Source of the DNA: Plastoroseomonas arctica
GTDB lineage: Bacteria; Pseudomonadota; Alphaproteobacteria; Acetobacterales; Acetobacteraceae
Length of the DNA stretch: 64,000 bases
Assembly: GCF_018128965.1 (NCBI RefSeq)
Contig: NZ_JAAEDH010000006.1
Span: 62,001 to 126,000, forward strand
Direction: 5' to 3'
Part shown: one piece after another, positions 53,169 through 64,000 of the stretch
Layout of the letters: every line of letters begins with the position of its first letter
Position numbering within the stretch: position 1 is the stretch's first letter
Translations under genes and position numbers: made by a program
Notes under the pieces: model-generated
Seen by the model: only the letters and a program-made list of their open reading frames with translations
What the model was told of the DNA's origin: nothing
Database searches by the model: none

Positions 53169-55322
53169 ATGCCCGAACTGCTGATGGAGCTGTTTTCGGA
53201 GGAGATCCCCGCGCGGATGCAGGCGCGGGCGGGCGAAGAGTTCTGTGCGTCCTTCCGCACAGCGGCCGGCGCGCTGGTGGCCGGTGGCGAGGCGCGCGCC
53301 TTCTGGGGGCCGCGCCGCATCACGCTGCATGTGACCGGGCTTGCGTCCGAGGTGCCAGGGCAGTCGGTCGTGGAGCGCGGGCCGCGGCTGTCGGCGCCCG
53401 ACCAGGCGATGGCGGGGTTCCTCAAGCGCCACGGGGCGACGCGCGAGGCGCTAGTGGCCGAGGGCGATTATTGGGTGCTGCGGCGGGAGACGGCGGCGGA
53501 GCCGATGGATGCCTGGCTGGCGCGCACCATCCCTGCGCTTATCCGGAAGCTCGCCTGGCCGAAATCGATGCGGTGGGAGGGCAGCTTTGCCTGGGTGCGG
53601 CCGCTGCGGCGCGTGCTGTGCGTGTTCGATGGCGCGGTGGTGCCTTTCGCGCTGGGCGAGGATGCGCCGGGGATTGTGGCGGGCGACCTGACCGAGGGCC
53701 ACCGTGTGCAGGCGCCGGGCGCCTTCGCGGTGCGGAGTTTTGCCGATTATGAGGCGGGGCTGCGCGAGCGCTTCGTGGTGCTGGATGCGGGCGAGCGGGC
53801 GCGGATCATCGAGGATGGTCTGGCGCGGCTAGCGGGTGAGCGCGGGTTCGCCGTGGTGCCGGATGCGGGGCTGCTGGCGGAGGTGGCGGGGCTGGTGGAA
53901 AGGCCCGTGCCGTTGATGGGACGCATCGACGATGCGTTCATGGACCTGCCGCCCGAGGTGATGCGTACGACGATGCGCGTGAACCAGAAGTATTTTTCCA
54001 TGACGACGCCGGATGGGCGCGCGGCGCCGGGGTTCGGGGTGGTCGCGAATATCGCGGCGAAGGATGGCGGCGCGGCGATCATCGCCGGGAATGAGCGCGT
54101 GCTACGGGCGCGGCTGAGCGATGCGCGGTTCTTCTGGGACCAGGACCGGAAGCAGACGTTGGAGAGCTTTCTGCCGAAGCTGGATAGCGTGGTGTTTCAC
54201 GCGAAGCTGGGGACGCAGGGGCAGAGGGTGGCGCGGCTGGAGAAGCTGGCGGGCGAGATCGCCGGGCGCATTGGAGCTGACGCGGCGCTGGCGGCGCGCG
54301 CAGCGCGGCTAGCGAAAGCAGACCTTGCGTCTGGCATGGTGGGAGAGTTCCCCGAATTGCAGGGCGTGATGGGGCGTTACTACGCGCTGGCTGATGGCGA
54401 GGATGCGCGCGTAGCCGAGGCGATCGGAGCGCATTACCGGCCACTGGGGCCCGGTGATGCCGTACCTGTCGAAGCAATCGCGGTCAGCGTAGCGCTAGCA
54501 GACAAGATCGACCAACTCGCTGGCTTTTTTCGGCACGGTGAGAAGCCCACGGGGTCAGGCGACCCCTATGCTCTTAGACGAGCGGCGCTCGGGGTAATAC
54601 GGATCGTACGCGAGGCCGGGTTAAAGGTCGGCCTCCGCCCGTTTCTTTTTGCAGCCGTTCAGACGGTCAATCTAGATGCGCATATGCAGCATAGGGCGTC
54701 AGTCGACGACCGTCGTGACGAGCTTTCGGATCTGGTCGAGGCACCAGTTGTCGCAGACGCACCAGCTGAGTGGCATACTTCCTCGTCCAACGTCGCCGCG
54801 GAGGTCCTCGACTTCCTCACCGAACGCCTCCGCGTCCAACTCCGCGCCGAGGGGGCCCGCCACGACATCCTCACCGCCGTCCTCGCCACCGGCGTCGATG
54901 ACGACCTCGTCCGCCTCCTCGCCCGCACCGAAGCCGTGCGCGCCTTCCTCGAAACCGAAGCCGGCACCAACCTCCTCGCCGCCGCAAAGCGCGCGCAGAA
55001 CATCCTCCGGATCGAGGAAAAGAAGGAAGGCGCTGCCTTCCCGCCCGGATTCAGCGCCGCCTCCGGCGCACCGGACCAGGAACGCGCGCTCGCAAAAGCG
55101 CTGGCCACGGCCCGTATCGAGGTGGACCAATCCCTTGGCCAGGAAGATTTGGAAGCCGCCATGGTCGCCATGGCGCAACTTAGAAGCCCGCTCGACGCTT
55201 TCTTCGAGCACGTGATCGTCAATGATTCCGACAACGAAATTCGCCACAATCGTCTGCAATTGCTGGCCGGTCTGCGCGCCGTGCTCGACCAGGTCGCTGA
55301 TTTCTCCAAGATCGAAGGCTAA
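53169..55322 (+). CDS. glyS: Glycine--tRNA ligase beta subunit
   Basis: A 717-residue tRNA-recognition subunit. Typical blocks are LLMELFSEEIPARMQ at the N-terminus, RWEGSFAWVRPLRRVLCVFDG, PPEVMRTTMRVNQKYFSM, FFWDQDRKQTLESFLPKLDSVVFHAKLG, GDPYALRRAALGVIRI, and the C-terminal anticodon-binding FFEHVIVNDSDNEIRHNRLQLLAGL. The frame is intact. Base and codon use changes within it: before about 54300 codons favour G endings; from about 54420 to 54790 rare codons CTA, TTA, AGA, AGG, ATA and GTA appear; afterwards codons favour C endings. That middle stretch looks recombined. Translation is probably coupled to vapC. Confidence 0.96.
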   Translation: MPELLMELFSEEIPARMQARAGEEFCASFRTAAGALVAGGEARAFWGPRRITLHVTGLASEVPGQSVVERGPRLSAPDQAMAGFLKRHGATREALVAEGDYWVLRRETAAEPMDAWLARTIPALIRKLAWPKSMRWEGSFAWVRPLRRVLCVFDGAVVPFALGEDAPGIVAGDLTEGHRVQAPGAFAVRSFADYEAGLRERFVVLDAGERARIIEDGLARLAGERGFAVVPDAGLLAEVAGLVERPVPLMGRIDDAFMDLPPEVMRTTMRVNQKYFSMTTPDGRAAPGFGVVANIAAKDGGAAIIAGNERVLRARLSDARFFWDQDRKQTLESFLPKLDSVVFHAKLGTQGQRVARLEKLAGEIAGRIGADAALAARAARLAKADLASGMVGEFPELQGVMGRYYALADGEDARVAEAIGAHYRPLGPGDAVPVEAIAVSVALADKIDQLAGFFRHGEKPTGSGDPYALRRAALGVIRIVREAGLKVGLRPFLFAAVQTVNLDAHMQHRASVDDRRDELSDLVEAPVVADAPAEWHTSSSNVAAEVLDFLTERLRVQLRAEGARHDILTAVLATGVDDDLVRLLARTEAVRAFLETEAGTNLLAAAKRAQNILRIEEKKEGAAFPPGFSAASGAPDQERALAKALATARIEVDQSLGQEDLEAAMVAMAQLRSPLDAFFEHVIVNDSDNEIRHNRLQLLAGLRAVLDQVADFSKIEG

Positions 55323-55334
55323 GGAACTCACGCC

Positions 55335-58007
<2,673 letters not shown>

Positions 58008-58091
58008 GGATCAGCGCGCCGGACGGCCCTTGCGCGGGTCTTTCGGTGCCGCCATGTCGCGTGGGCTGATCCACGCGGCAGGAATGGTGGA

Positions 58092-58397
58092 ATGGTCGTC
58101 GAATACATCCGCTATGACCTCGGGCAGAATTCGGCCGAGGCGCTGATCGCCGCCTACGCCGTGGCGAGCGAAAGCCTGCGCGCGGCGCCGGAATGCCTCG
58201 GCTACCAGCTGGCACGCTGCGAGGAGGCGCCGTCCAGCTTCATCCTGCGGATCGACTGGCGCTCGACGGAGGAGCACCTGCAGGGGTTTCGCAAGGGTCC
58301 GCATTTCCCGGCTTTCCTCGCGGCCATACGTCCGTTCATCGGGGAGATCGCCGAGATGCGCCACTATCTCCCGACACAGCTGGAATGGACCCGATGA
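58092..58397 (+). CDS. Antibiotic biosynthesis monooxygenase (ABM) domain protein
   Basis: A 101-residue dimeric ferredoxin-like (ABM) protein: VVEYIRYDLGQNSAEALIAAYAVASESLRAAPECLGYQLARCEEAPSSFILRIDWRSTEEHLQGFRKGPHFPAF. Members include small cofactor-free oxygenases and haem-degrading enzymes. The stop overlaps the next gene by 4 bp (ATGA), tying it to a truncated haemoglobin. Fusions of ABM and globin domains are known in actinobacteria, supporting a joint role with haem or reactive oxygen/nitrogen species (inference). Confidence 0.85.
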   Translation: MVVEYIRYDLGQNSAEALIAAYAVASESLRAAPECLGYQLARCEEAPSSFILRIDWRSTEEHLQGFRKGPHFPAFLAAIRPFIGEIAEMRHYLPTQLEWTR

Positions 58398-58879
58398 GCG
58401 ACGCCGCGCCGGTGCCGAGCCTGGTGGAATGGGCCGGCGGGCCACCGGCCTTCCATGCGCTCGCGGAGCGCTTCTACGCCAAGGTGCCGCAGGACGCGCT
58501 GCTGGCGCCGATCTTCGCGTCGATGAACCCGGAGCACGCCCATCACGTCGCGGATTTCGTGGCCGAGGTGTTCGGCGATCCCGCACGCCCCTACAGCGCC
58601 GCAGGCGGGTCCCACGCCAAGATGATCGCCCATCACCTGGGCCGCCATCTCACCGAGGCGCAGCGCAAGCGCTGGATCACGCTCATGCTCGAGACCGTCG
58701 ATGAGGCGGGGCTGCCCGATGATCCGGAGTTCCGCGCCGCGCTGGTCGGCTATCTGGAATGGGCCACGCGCCTCGCGGTGCTGAATTCCCAGCCCGGCGT
58801 GGTTGCGCCGCAGCCCGACATGGCGATGCCCGTGTGGGGCTGGGGACCGCCCGGCGGTCCCTATCGCGGACCCGCCTGA
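58394..58879 (+). CDS. Truncated haemoglobin (group II-like globin)
   Basis: A 161-residue 2-on-2 globin. PPAFHALAERFYAKVPQDALLAPIFASM covers helices A-B, with F27 and Y28 at the B9/B10 positions. Then come HHVADFVAEVFGDPARPYSAAGG, the F-helix region MIAHHLGRHLTEAQRKRWITLM, with H81 the likely proximal haem ligand, and WATRLAVLN near the G/H helices. A Pro/Gly-rich tail follows. It is co-translated with the ABM-domain gene. Likely roles are O2 or NO chemistry. Confidence 0.88.
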   Translation: MSDAAPVPSLVEWAGGPPAFHALAERFYAKVPQDALLAPIFASMNPEHAHHVADFVAEVFGDPARPYSAAGGSHAKMIAHHLGRHLTEAQRKRWITLMLETVDEAGLPDDPEFRAALVGYLEWATRLAVLNSQPGVVAPQPDMAMPVWGWGPPGGPYRGPA

Positions 58880-58883
58880 CCCC

Positions 58884-59453
58884 TCACCCCAGGCTGAGCG
58901 TCATCACCACCCGTGCGATGAGCAGGCTCAGCGCCATGTCCAGCAGCACGAAGCCTGCGGCATTGCGCCCCTCGATCCCGAGCGCGGTGCGCGCGACGAA
59001 CCAGCCCAGCCACAGCCCGTAGCCCAGCACGACGAGCGAGATCGCGCTCGCGAAGCCCGGCGATGCGCCGAGCAGGCTCGGCACGGTGAGGGCGAGCATG
59101 AGGACGTATTGGATGGCGTTGCACCAGTTCCACGCCGCGATGTAGCGCGGCCACTGCACGGCACGGCCGATGCTGGTCGCCAAATGACGCGCGAACAGCG
59201 GGAACAGCACCCAGGACAGGGCGTAGCCGATCAGCTCGGCGACAAATCCGCGGCCCGATGCGGGTGCGGAGTCCGTGTCGAGCAGTCGCAGGGCGATGAA
59301 GATCGGCAGGCAGAGTGCGGCGACCCAGAAGCTGCGCCCGGCGCCTTCGGGGGTGGATTCCATGTCGCGGAGCCCGTCGGCGTGCCCGCGCGCGAGGCGC
59401 GTAGCGCCGCGCAGTCCGGCGCCGATGACGATGCCGGTCGAGAGAGCGGTCAT
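58884..59453 (-). CDS. Membrane protein of unknown function
   Basis: A 189-residue protein with about four to five hydrophobic helices after a roughly 40-residue cytoplasmic start: FWVAALCLPIFIALRLL, FVAELIGYALSWVLFPLFARHLA, WNWCNAIQYVLMLALTVPSLLG, and two more at the C-terminus. The layout recalls Yip1-like integral membrane proteins, but I do not recognise a named family. The ATG at 59453 overlaps the dapE stop by 4 bp (ATGA), so it is co-translated with the lysine genes. It converges on the globin gene. Confidence 0.7.
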   Translation of the reverse strand: MTALSTGIVIGAGLRGATRLARGHADGLRDMESTPEGAGRSFWVAALCLPIFIALRLLDTDSAPASGRGFVAELIGYALSWVLFPLFARHLATSIGRAVQWPRYIAAWNWCNAIQYVLMLALTVPSLLGASPGFASAISLVVLGYGLWLGWFVARTALGIEGRNAAGFVLLDMALSLLIARVVMTLSLG

Positions 59454-60598
59454 GGCAGTAACTCTTCGAGGACGGCGCGATAGAGGCTGGCGAGGTCGCG
59501 CAGCTCCGCCACCGGAGCGTGTTCATTCACCTGGTGCATCGTGGCACCCACGGCGCCGAGCTCGGCCACCGGGCAGTAGTCCGCGATGAAGCGGGCATCC
59601 GAGGTGCCGCCGCCGGTGTCGAGCCTGGCGTCCCGCCCGGTCGCGCGATGGATGGCGCGCTGGAGGCCTTCGACGAAGGCGTCGTTGCGGGTGAGGAAGC
59701 TCTCGCCGGAGACGGAGATGGCGAGGTCCGCGCGGGCATCCTCGGCGTCCAGCGCCGCCTGGATGCGCGCGGCGATATCGGCGCTGGTGTGCAGGTCGTT
59801 GAAGCGGATGCTGATCATCGCGCGCGCCTCGCCGGGGATGACGTTGGAGGCTGCGTTGCCGACATCGAAGCCGGTGACCTGGAGGGTAGAGGGTTCAAAC
59901 CATTCGCTGCCGGCGTCGAGCGGTTCGGTCGTCAGGCGGTGGAGCACGCGGATGAGGCGGTGGATGGGGTTGTCCGCCTTCTGCGGATAGGCGCTGTGCC
60001 CCTGGGTGCCGTGCAGGGTGATGCGCGCAGTCATGGAGCCGCGCCGGCCGATCTTGAGCGTGTCGCCGAGCGTGACCTTGGAGGTCGGCTCGCCGACCAG
60101 CGCCATGTCGGGGATCTGGCCGTTGGCCTGCATCCATTCGAGCACCTTGGCGGTGCCGTCGATGGAGGGCCCTTCCTCGTCGCCGGTGATGAGCAGGCTG
60201 ATGGAGCCGCGCGGGTGCGGGTTGGCGCGGAGGAAATCGGCGAGACCGGCCAGGAAGGCGGCGATGCCGCCCTTCATGTCGCAGGCGCCGCGGCCATAGA
60301 GCAGCCCGTTGCGCACCAGGCCGGAGAAGGGGCTGTCATCCCAGCCGCGCTCGCCGGGCGGGACGACGTCGGTGTGGCCGGCGTAGCAGAAATGCGGCGG
60401 GCCATCGCCGAGCCGGGCGAACAGGTTCTCCACCGCCGCGTCGGGCGGGCCGAAGCGCAGCCGTGTGCAGGTGAACCCCATGGGGCGGAGCAGGTCTTCG
60501 AGAACCGTGAGCGCGCCGCCTTCCACCGGCGTCACGCTCGGGCAGCGGATCAGCGCCTGGGCGATCGGGATCGGATCGGCCGGCGCGTTGTCAATCAC
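59450..60598 (-). CDS. dapE: Succinyl-diaminopimelate desuccinylase
   Basis: A 382-residue dinuclear zinc M20-family hydrolase in the succinylase branch of lysine and meso-diaminopimelate synthesis. Metal and catalytic motifs are [14 protein letters not shown] (His-x-Asp), [15 protein letters not shown] (bridging Asp), [13 protein letters not shown] (catalytic Glu-Glu), and the C-terminal [13 protein letters not shown] (His ligand). The start is a GTG at 60598 that overlaps the dapD stop region by 8 bp. Confidence 0.95.
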   Translation of the reverse strand: MIDNAPADPIPIAQALIRCPSVTPVEGGALTVLEDLLRPMGFTCTRLRFGPPDAAVENLFARLGDGPPHFCYAGHTDVVPPGERGWDDSPFSGLVRNGLLYGRGACDMKGGIAAFLAGLADFLRANPHPRGSISLLITGDEEGPSIDGTAKVLEWMQANGQIPDMALVGEPTSKVTLGDTLKIGRRGSMTARITLHGTQGHSAYPQKADNPIHRLIRVLHRLTTEPLDAGSEWFEPSTLQVTGFDVGNAASNVIPGEARAMISIRFNDLHTSADIAARIQAALDAEDARADLAISVSGESFLTRNDAFVEGLQRAIHRATGRDARLDTGGGTSDARFIADYCPVAELGAVGATMHQVNEHAPVAELRDLASLYRAVLEELLP

Positions 60599-61430
60599 GC
60601 AGCAGCTCGTTGATCGCCGTCTTGGCCCGCGTCTGGGCGTCGACCGTCTTCACGATCACGGCGCAGTAAAGCGAGGGGCCGGGCGAGCCATCGGGCAGCG
60701 GCTTGCCGGGCAGGTTGCCGGGCACGACGACCGAATAGGCCGGCACGCGGCCGACGAAGATCTCGCCGGTCGCGCGGTTGACGATCTTGGTGGTGGCGGA
60801 GAGGAACACGCCCATAGACAGCACCGACCCGCGCTCGACGATCACGCCCTCGACGACTTCGGAGCGCGCGCCGATGAAGCAGTCATCCTCGATCACGACA
60901 GGGTTCGCCTGCAGCGGCTCGAGCACGCCGCCGATCCCGACGCCGCCCGACAGATGCACGTTCTTCCCGATCTGCGCGCAGGATCCGACGGTCGCCCAGG
61001 TATCGACCATCGTGCCCTCGTCGACATAGGCACCGAGGTTCACGAAGGAGGGCATCAGCACCACGTTGCGCCCGATGAAGGCGGAGCGGCGCACGACGGC
61101 GCCCGGCACCGCGCGGAAGCCGGCTTCGCGGAAACGGTTCTCGCCCCAATCGGCGAATTTCAGCGGCACCTTGTCATAGGCGCCGGCGGCGGTGTCCATC
61201 GGGGCGGAATCGCTGAGGCGGAAGCTCATCAGCACGGCTTGCTTCAACCACTGGTTAACGCGCCAGCCGCCCTGCCCATCGGGTTCGGCCACCCGGGCCT
61301 GGCCACTATCCATGAGCTCGAGCGCCGCTTCGATGTCGGTACGGTCGGCACCGGTCGTCGCCGGCGACAGCGCGTCGCGCTTGGCCCAGAGCGCCTCGAT
61401 GCGCGGCTGCAGACGTTCGGTCTGGGACAT
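60591..61430 (-). CDS. dapD: Tetrahydrodipicolinate N-succinyltransferase
   Basis: A 279-residue trimeric left-handed beta-helix acyltransferase that acts before DapE. The N-terminal helical part ([15 protein letters not shown]) is followed by hexapeptide repeats: [88 protein letters not shown]. The ATG at 61430 is the family start; AGGA lies upstream. The 184-bp region to the divergent DUF2336 gene shows no operator I recognise. Confidence 0.96.
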   Translation of the reverse strand: MSQTERLQPRIEALWAKRDALSPATTGADRTDIEAALELMDSGQARVAEPDGQGGWRVNQWLKQAVLMSFRLSDSAPMDTAAGAYDKVPLKFADWGENRFREAGFRAVPGAVVRRSAFIGRNVVLMPSFVNLGAYVDEGTMVDTWATVGSCAQIGKNVHLSGGVGIGGVLEPLQANPVVIEDDCFIGARSEVVEGVIVERGSVLSMGVFLSATTKIVNRATGEIFVGRVPAYSVVVPGNLPGKPLPDGSPGPSLYCAVIVKTVDAQTRAKTAINELLRD

Positions 61431-61614
61431 AGGCGAATCCTGCGAAATCACGATGCTGCAAGGTGTGCTGCGGCGGGGGCTCGCTTGTCAACGCGGCGAT
61501 GCGTGCCCAATCGCCCCGTCATGGCAGGGTCGCAAGCCCCGGCGGGTCGGCAGCGATCCGTGATGGCAGCCCGCTTAACCTTTCCTTTTCCGGCGATGGT
61601 GTTGCCTGGGATTC

Positions 61615-62715
61615 ATGCCGGCCATCATCCGCGACCTGCCTGCCCCGCGCTTCCCATCGGCCCGGGATATCCGAGCGCCATCAGGCAGCGCCGCGGCCTT
61701 TCCCGGTGCGGCACATAGGCCTGCGGGGCGCATCAGGGCCGAACCGGTCGAACGCGCGACGCTCGCGGCGCGCATGGCGTTGCTGGCAACCGCTAGCCTG
61801 AGCGACAGCCAGGAGGCGCAGATCCGCGGCTTCCTCGAACGGCTGGGCGACGATGCGGAGCTGCTAGTCCGCGCCACGATCGCGCTGGCGGTGCAGCGCA
61901 GCACCACCGCGCCGAGGCAGGTCATCCGGCGGTTGGCGCGCGATGCGCAGGCTTCGGTCTCGGGCCCCGTCCTGCGGACATCGCCGCTGCTCGCCGAGGC
62001 GGAGCTGATCGAACTTGCCCTGGCGCCACCTGGCGGCGCGACGCGGGCGACCATTGCGGCGCGGACCGACATCGGTCCTGGCCTGGCGGCGGCCATCATC
62101 GCGACGCAGGACCGCGATGCCGTCGCGATCCTGCTCGGCAATCCTGGCGCACGGATCGATGCGGACGCCCTTCAGACCGTCGTCGAGGCGGCGCGGCGTG
62201 AGCCCAGCTGGCAGGCGGCGCTGGTCACCCGCGCCGGCCTGCCGCGCGAGGCGGCGCTCGCGATTGGCGAATACGTCACCGGCGAGCGCCTCGCGGCCCT
62301 CGCGGCCCGGCTCGACCTGCCCCCCGACACGACGGCGGCGCTGCTCGAGCTCATGATCCGGCGCCTCGGCACCGCGCCACCCCAGGGCGAGGACGACGCA
62401 GCGGCGTTCGAACGCGCCTGGGTCCTGCACAATGCGCGCCTGCTATGCGACGCCCTGGTGCAACAAGCCGCCCTGCGCGAGGAAGATCGCTTCGTCATCG
62501 CCGCGTTGAAGATCCGCAGCGGCGTGGACGTCCGCGTCATCGACCGCGTGATCGAGCGCCGCGACGCGGAGGCGGTGGCCGCGCTCGCCGCCAGGGCGGG
62601 CTTCGGCTTCGCCTGCACGCAGGCGGTGGTCGCGCTGCTGGGTCCATCGGAGCACCGCCGCGCCGATCCCGAACGGCGCACCCGGCATCGCTACCTCGCC
62701 ACGCAGGCGGGCTGA
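61615..62715 (+). CDS. DUF2336 family protein
   Basis: A 366-residue, Ala/Arg/Leu-rich, all-helical soluble protein. Repeated helical pairs (LVRATIALAVQRSTTAPRQVIRRLARDAQASVSGPVLRTSPLLAEAELIELA, then ATIAARTDIGPGLAAAIIATQDRDAVAILLGNPGA) look HEAT-like, matching DUF2336 of alphaproteobacteria. The N-terminal 40 residues are Pro-rich and probably disordered. The function is unknown. It converges on argB with an 8-bp gap. Confidence 0.8.
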   Translation: MPAIIRDLPAPRFPSARDIRAPSGSAAAFPGAAHRPAGRIRAEPVERATLAARMALLATASLSDSQEAQIRGFLERLGDDAELLVRATIALAVQRSTTAPRQVIRRLARDAQASVSGPVLRTSPLLAEAELIELALAPPGGATRATIAARTDIGPGLAAAIIATQDRDAVAILLGNPGARIDADALQTVVEAARREPSWQAALVTRAGLPREAALAIGEYVTGERLAALAARLDLPPDTTAALLELMIRRLGTAPPQGEDDAAAFERAWVLHNARLLCDALVQQAALREEDRFVIAALKIRSGVDVRVIDRVIERRDAEAVAALAARAGFGFACTQAVVALLGPSEHRRADPERRTRHRYLATQAG

Positions 62716-62723
62716 GCGCGGCC

Positions 62724-63608
62724 TCAGGGCCGGATCAGCGTGCCCGCGCCGGCATCGGTGAACAATTCCCGCAGTACGGCGTGGGAGACCCGGCCATCGA
62801 GGATGACCGCGCCTTTGACGCCACGCTCCACGGCGTAGATGCAAGTCTCGACCTTCGGGATCATGCCGCCCGAGATCCATCCGGCCTCGATGCCGGCGCG
62901 CACCTGGGCGACCGTCATCTCGGGGATCAGCTTCCCGTCGGCGCCCAGCACGCCCGCCACGTCGGTGAGCATGAGCAGGCGTTCCGCCTCGAGCGCGCCG
63001 GCGACCGCGCCGGCCACCGTGTCGGCATTGATGTTGTAGGTGTGCCCGTCGGCGCCGACGCCCACGGGGGCGACGACCGGCACGATATCGGCGCCGATCA
63101 GCAGCCGCAGCACGCGCGGGTTGACGCTCTCGGGCTCGCCCACGAAGCCGAGGTCCAGCACCTGCTCGATGTTCGAACCCGGGTCGCGGATGGTGCGGGT
63201 GAGCTTGCGCGCGCGGATGAGGTCGCCATCCTTGCCGGAGATGCCGACCGCGGTGACACCAGCGCGCGTGATCGCCGCGGCAACCTGCTTGTTGACGGTC
63301 CCGGCGAGGACCATCTCGACCACGTCGACCATCTGGGCATCGGTGACGCGCAGGCCCTGGACGAAGTTGGACTGCACGTTCAGCCGCTTCAACATGGCGT
63401 TGATCTGCGGCCCGCCGCCGTGAACCACGACCGGGTTCACGCCCACCTGCTCGAGCAGGGCGATATCGCGGCCGAAGCGCAGCGCCCCGGCCTCGTCGCC
63501 CATCGCGTGGCCACCGTACTTCACCACGATGATCTGATCGTCGTAGCGCTTGAGGAAGGGCAGCGCGCCGGCCAGTTGCTGCATTGGGTCGAAGGGCGTG
63601 TCGGTCAT
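62724..63608 (-). CDS. argB: Acetylglutamate kinase
   Basis: A 294-residue amino acid kinase phosphorylating N-acetylglutamate in arginine synthesis. Blocks are [13 protein letters not shown] (Lys and Gly-rich phosphate site), [73 protein letters not shown], and the C-terminal [36 protein letters not shown] with the Lys near the allosteric site. The ATG at 63608 gives the family N-terminus; the longer frame upstream to 63761 is non-coding. Confidence 0.96.
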   Translation of the reverse strand: MTDTPFDPMQQLAGALPFLKRYDDQIIVVKYGGHAMGDEAGALRFGRDIALLEQVGVNPVVVHGGGPQINAMLKRLNVQSNFVQGLRVTDAQMVDVVEMVLAGTVNKQVAAAITRAGVTAVGISGKDGDLIRARKLTRTIRDPGSNIEQVLDLGFVGEPESVNPRVLRLLIGADIVPVVAPVGVGADGHTYNINADTVAGAVAGALEAERLLMLTDVAGVLGADGKLIPEMTVAQVRAGIEAGWISGGMIPKVETCIYAVERGVKGAVILDGRVSHAVLRELFTDAGAGTLIRP

Positions 63609-63760
63609 GGCCTGTCCAGCGATCTCAGTTACGCGCTTGTGCGCGGCGGTGGGCGACCGGGTCAAGCGCCTGCGATTGTGATCGAACGCCCAAGGGTTGA
63701 ATACGTGTAGTCTCGCAAATAGCATTCGCGTCAAAGCTGTGAAAACGGATCTCGAATGCA

Positions 63761-63790
63761 TTGACTCGGTATCGGGGTCGCAACTATTCT
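63761..63790 (+). promoter_or_regulatory. Sigma-70-type promoter of the lipoprotein gene
   Basis: TTGACT at 63761-63766 and TATTCT at 63785-63790 are spaced by 18 bases and lie 28 bp before the ATG at 63818. The surrounding 209-bp region between argB and this gene is clearly more A/T-rich than its neighbours. The match to the -35/-10 consensus is good, but transcription is inferred. Confidence 0.55.
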
Positions 63791-63817
63791 GCTCGTGTCA
63801 AATTTGAGGTTAGCATC

Positions 63818-64000
63818 ATGAACCGCGGCGCACTTGCGAAAAAGCTGAGTTTCGTTGCCCTGGCCGGGCTAAGCCTTTCGGGCTGCCTCGGGTTTTCACG
63901 ACCCGATGCCACCTTCCCCCAGGCGCTGCAGGCGCCCTCGCCCCGCGGCGGCGCTGCGGTCACCATTTCCGGACGCGTCGAAGCCGCCAAGATCGCCCTT
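63818..64000 (+). CDS. N-terminal fragment of a secreted lipoprotein
   Basis: The first 61 codons of a gene running off the right edge. A lipoprotein signal peptide is clear: MNRGALAKKLSFVALAGLSLSGC, with lipobox LSGC and Cys at residue 23. The mature start is Ser/Pro-rich and then enters a possible beta-rich domain (GGAAVTISGRVEAAKIAL). A weak GAGG lies before the ATG, and a sigma-70-type promoter sits just upstream. The function cannot be told from the fragment. Confidence 0.8.
   Translation, partial: MNRGALAKKLSFVALAGLSLSGCLGFSRPDATFPQALQAPSPRGGAAVTISGRVEAAKIAL

Noticed and set aside
53169-55322. glyS as a pseudogene or fusion because of its composition change
   Set aside because: The frame is open throughout, and conserved blocks occur in order from start to end with about normal length.

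Overview
The window is a high-GC chromosome segment of an alphaproteobacterium, most likely Acetobacteraceae (Roseomonas-like). The grounds are very GC-rich third codon positions, many orphan periplasmic binding proteins (Bug/TTT, TRAP and ABC types), an alphaproteobacterial LexA box (GAAC-N7-GAAC), and a recurring G5/C5 palindrome with an A/T-rich tail. The genus is inference. Genes are dense, and many neighbours overlap by 4 bp (ATGA or GTGA).

Region by region. 1-600: end of a phage or tail-type gene cluster. 0.7-2.2 kb: Bug-type binding protein plus cupin. 2.3-7.1 kb: SOS-controlled mutagenesis operon imuB-dnaE2, without imuA next to it. 7.2-12.8 kb: a hydroxyacid dehydrogenase, an orphan peptide-type binding protein and a complete polar amino acid ABC transporter. 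12.9-15.3 kb: ahcY with a possible SahR operator, a palindromic terminator, then lpxC with an 11-bp hairpin just before its start. 15.4-23.1 kb: TakP-like TRAP binding protein, glutathione S-transferase, orphan rutA, uppP with a membrane protein, CoA-transferase subunits, tRNA-Ala(GGC) and exonuclease III. 23.4-31.4 kb: an operon with all five parts of a Dpp/Opp-type ABC transporter and two tandem NtaA/SnaA-type flavin monooxygenases, presumably for uptake and oxidation of an unidentified organic compound. 31.4-35.2 kb: a very large hybrid sensor with two different histidine-kinase cores. 35.3-39.8 kb: epmA and epmB (EF-P lysylation), a GT61 glycosyltransferase, an FkbM methyltransferase and a BLUF photoreceptor.

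39.8-47.0 kb: thiE, a TSUP permease, gpmI, an NnrU protein and the conserved rlmH-rsfS-nadD group, a DUF2076 protein and a CoA-binding protein. 47.0-51.6 kb: a membrane-anchored GH17-like enzyme, a Tat-exported amidohydrolase, a small membrane protein and an SppA-like protease. 51.6-58.0 kb: glyQ, an inserted vapBC toxin-antitoxin pair, glyS (with an internal stretch of foreign-looking codon use) and ppdK. 58.1-64.0 kb: an ABM-domain protein coupled to a truncated haemoglobin, a membrane protein, dapE-dapD, a DUF2336 protein, argB, and the start of a lipoprotein gene.

Most of the window is core metabolism and transport. The points most worth a second look are the vapBC insertion inside glyQS, the mosaic composition of glyS, the palindromic repeat read in frame at the dnaE2 N-terminus, the monooxygenase-transporter operon, and the dual-kinase sensor. 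I saw no CRISPR array, insertion sequence, rRNA or intact prophage. No gene-free stretch exceeds 300 bases; the longest is 23108-23382, where I see nothing recognisable.
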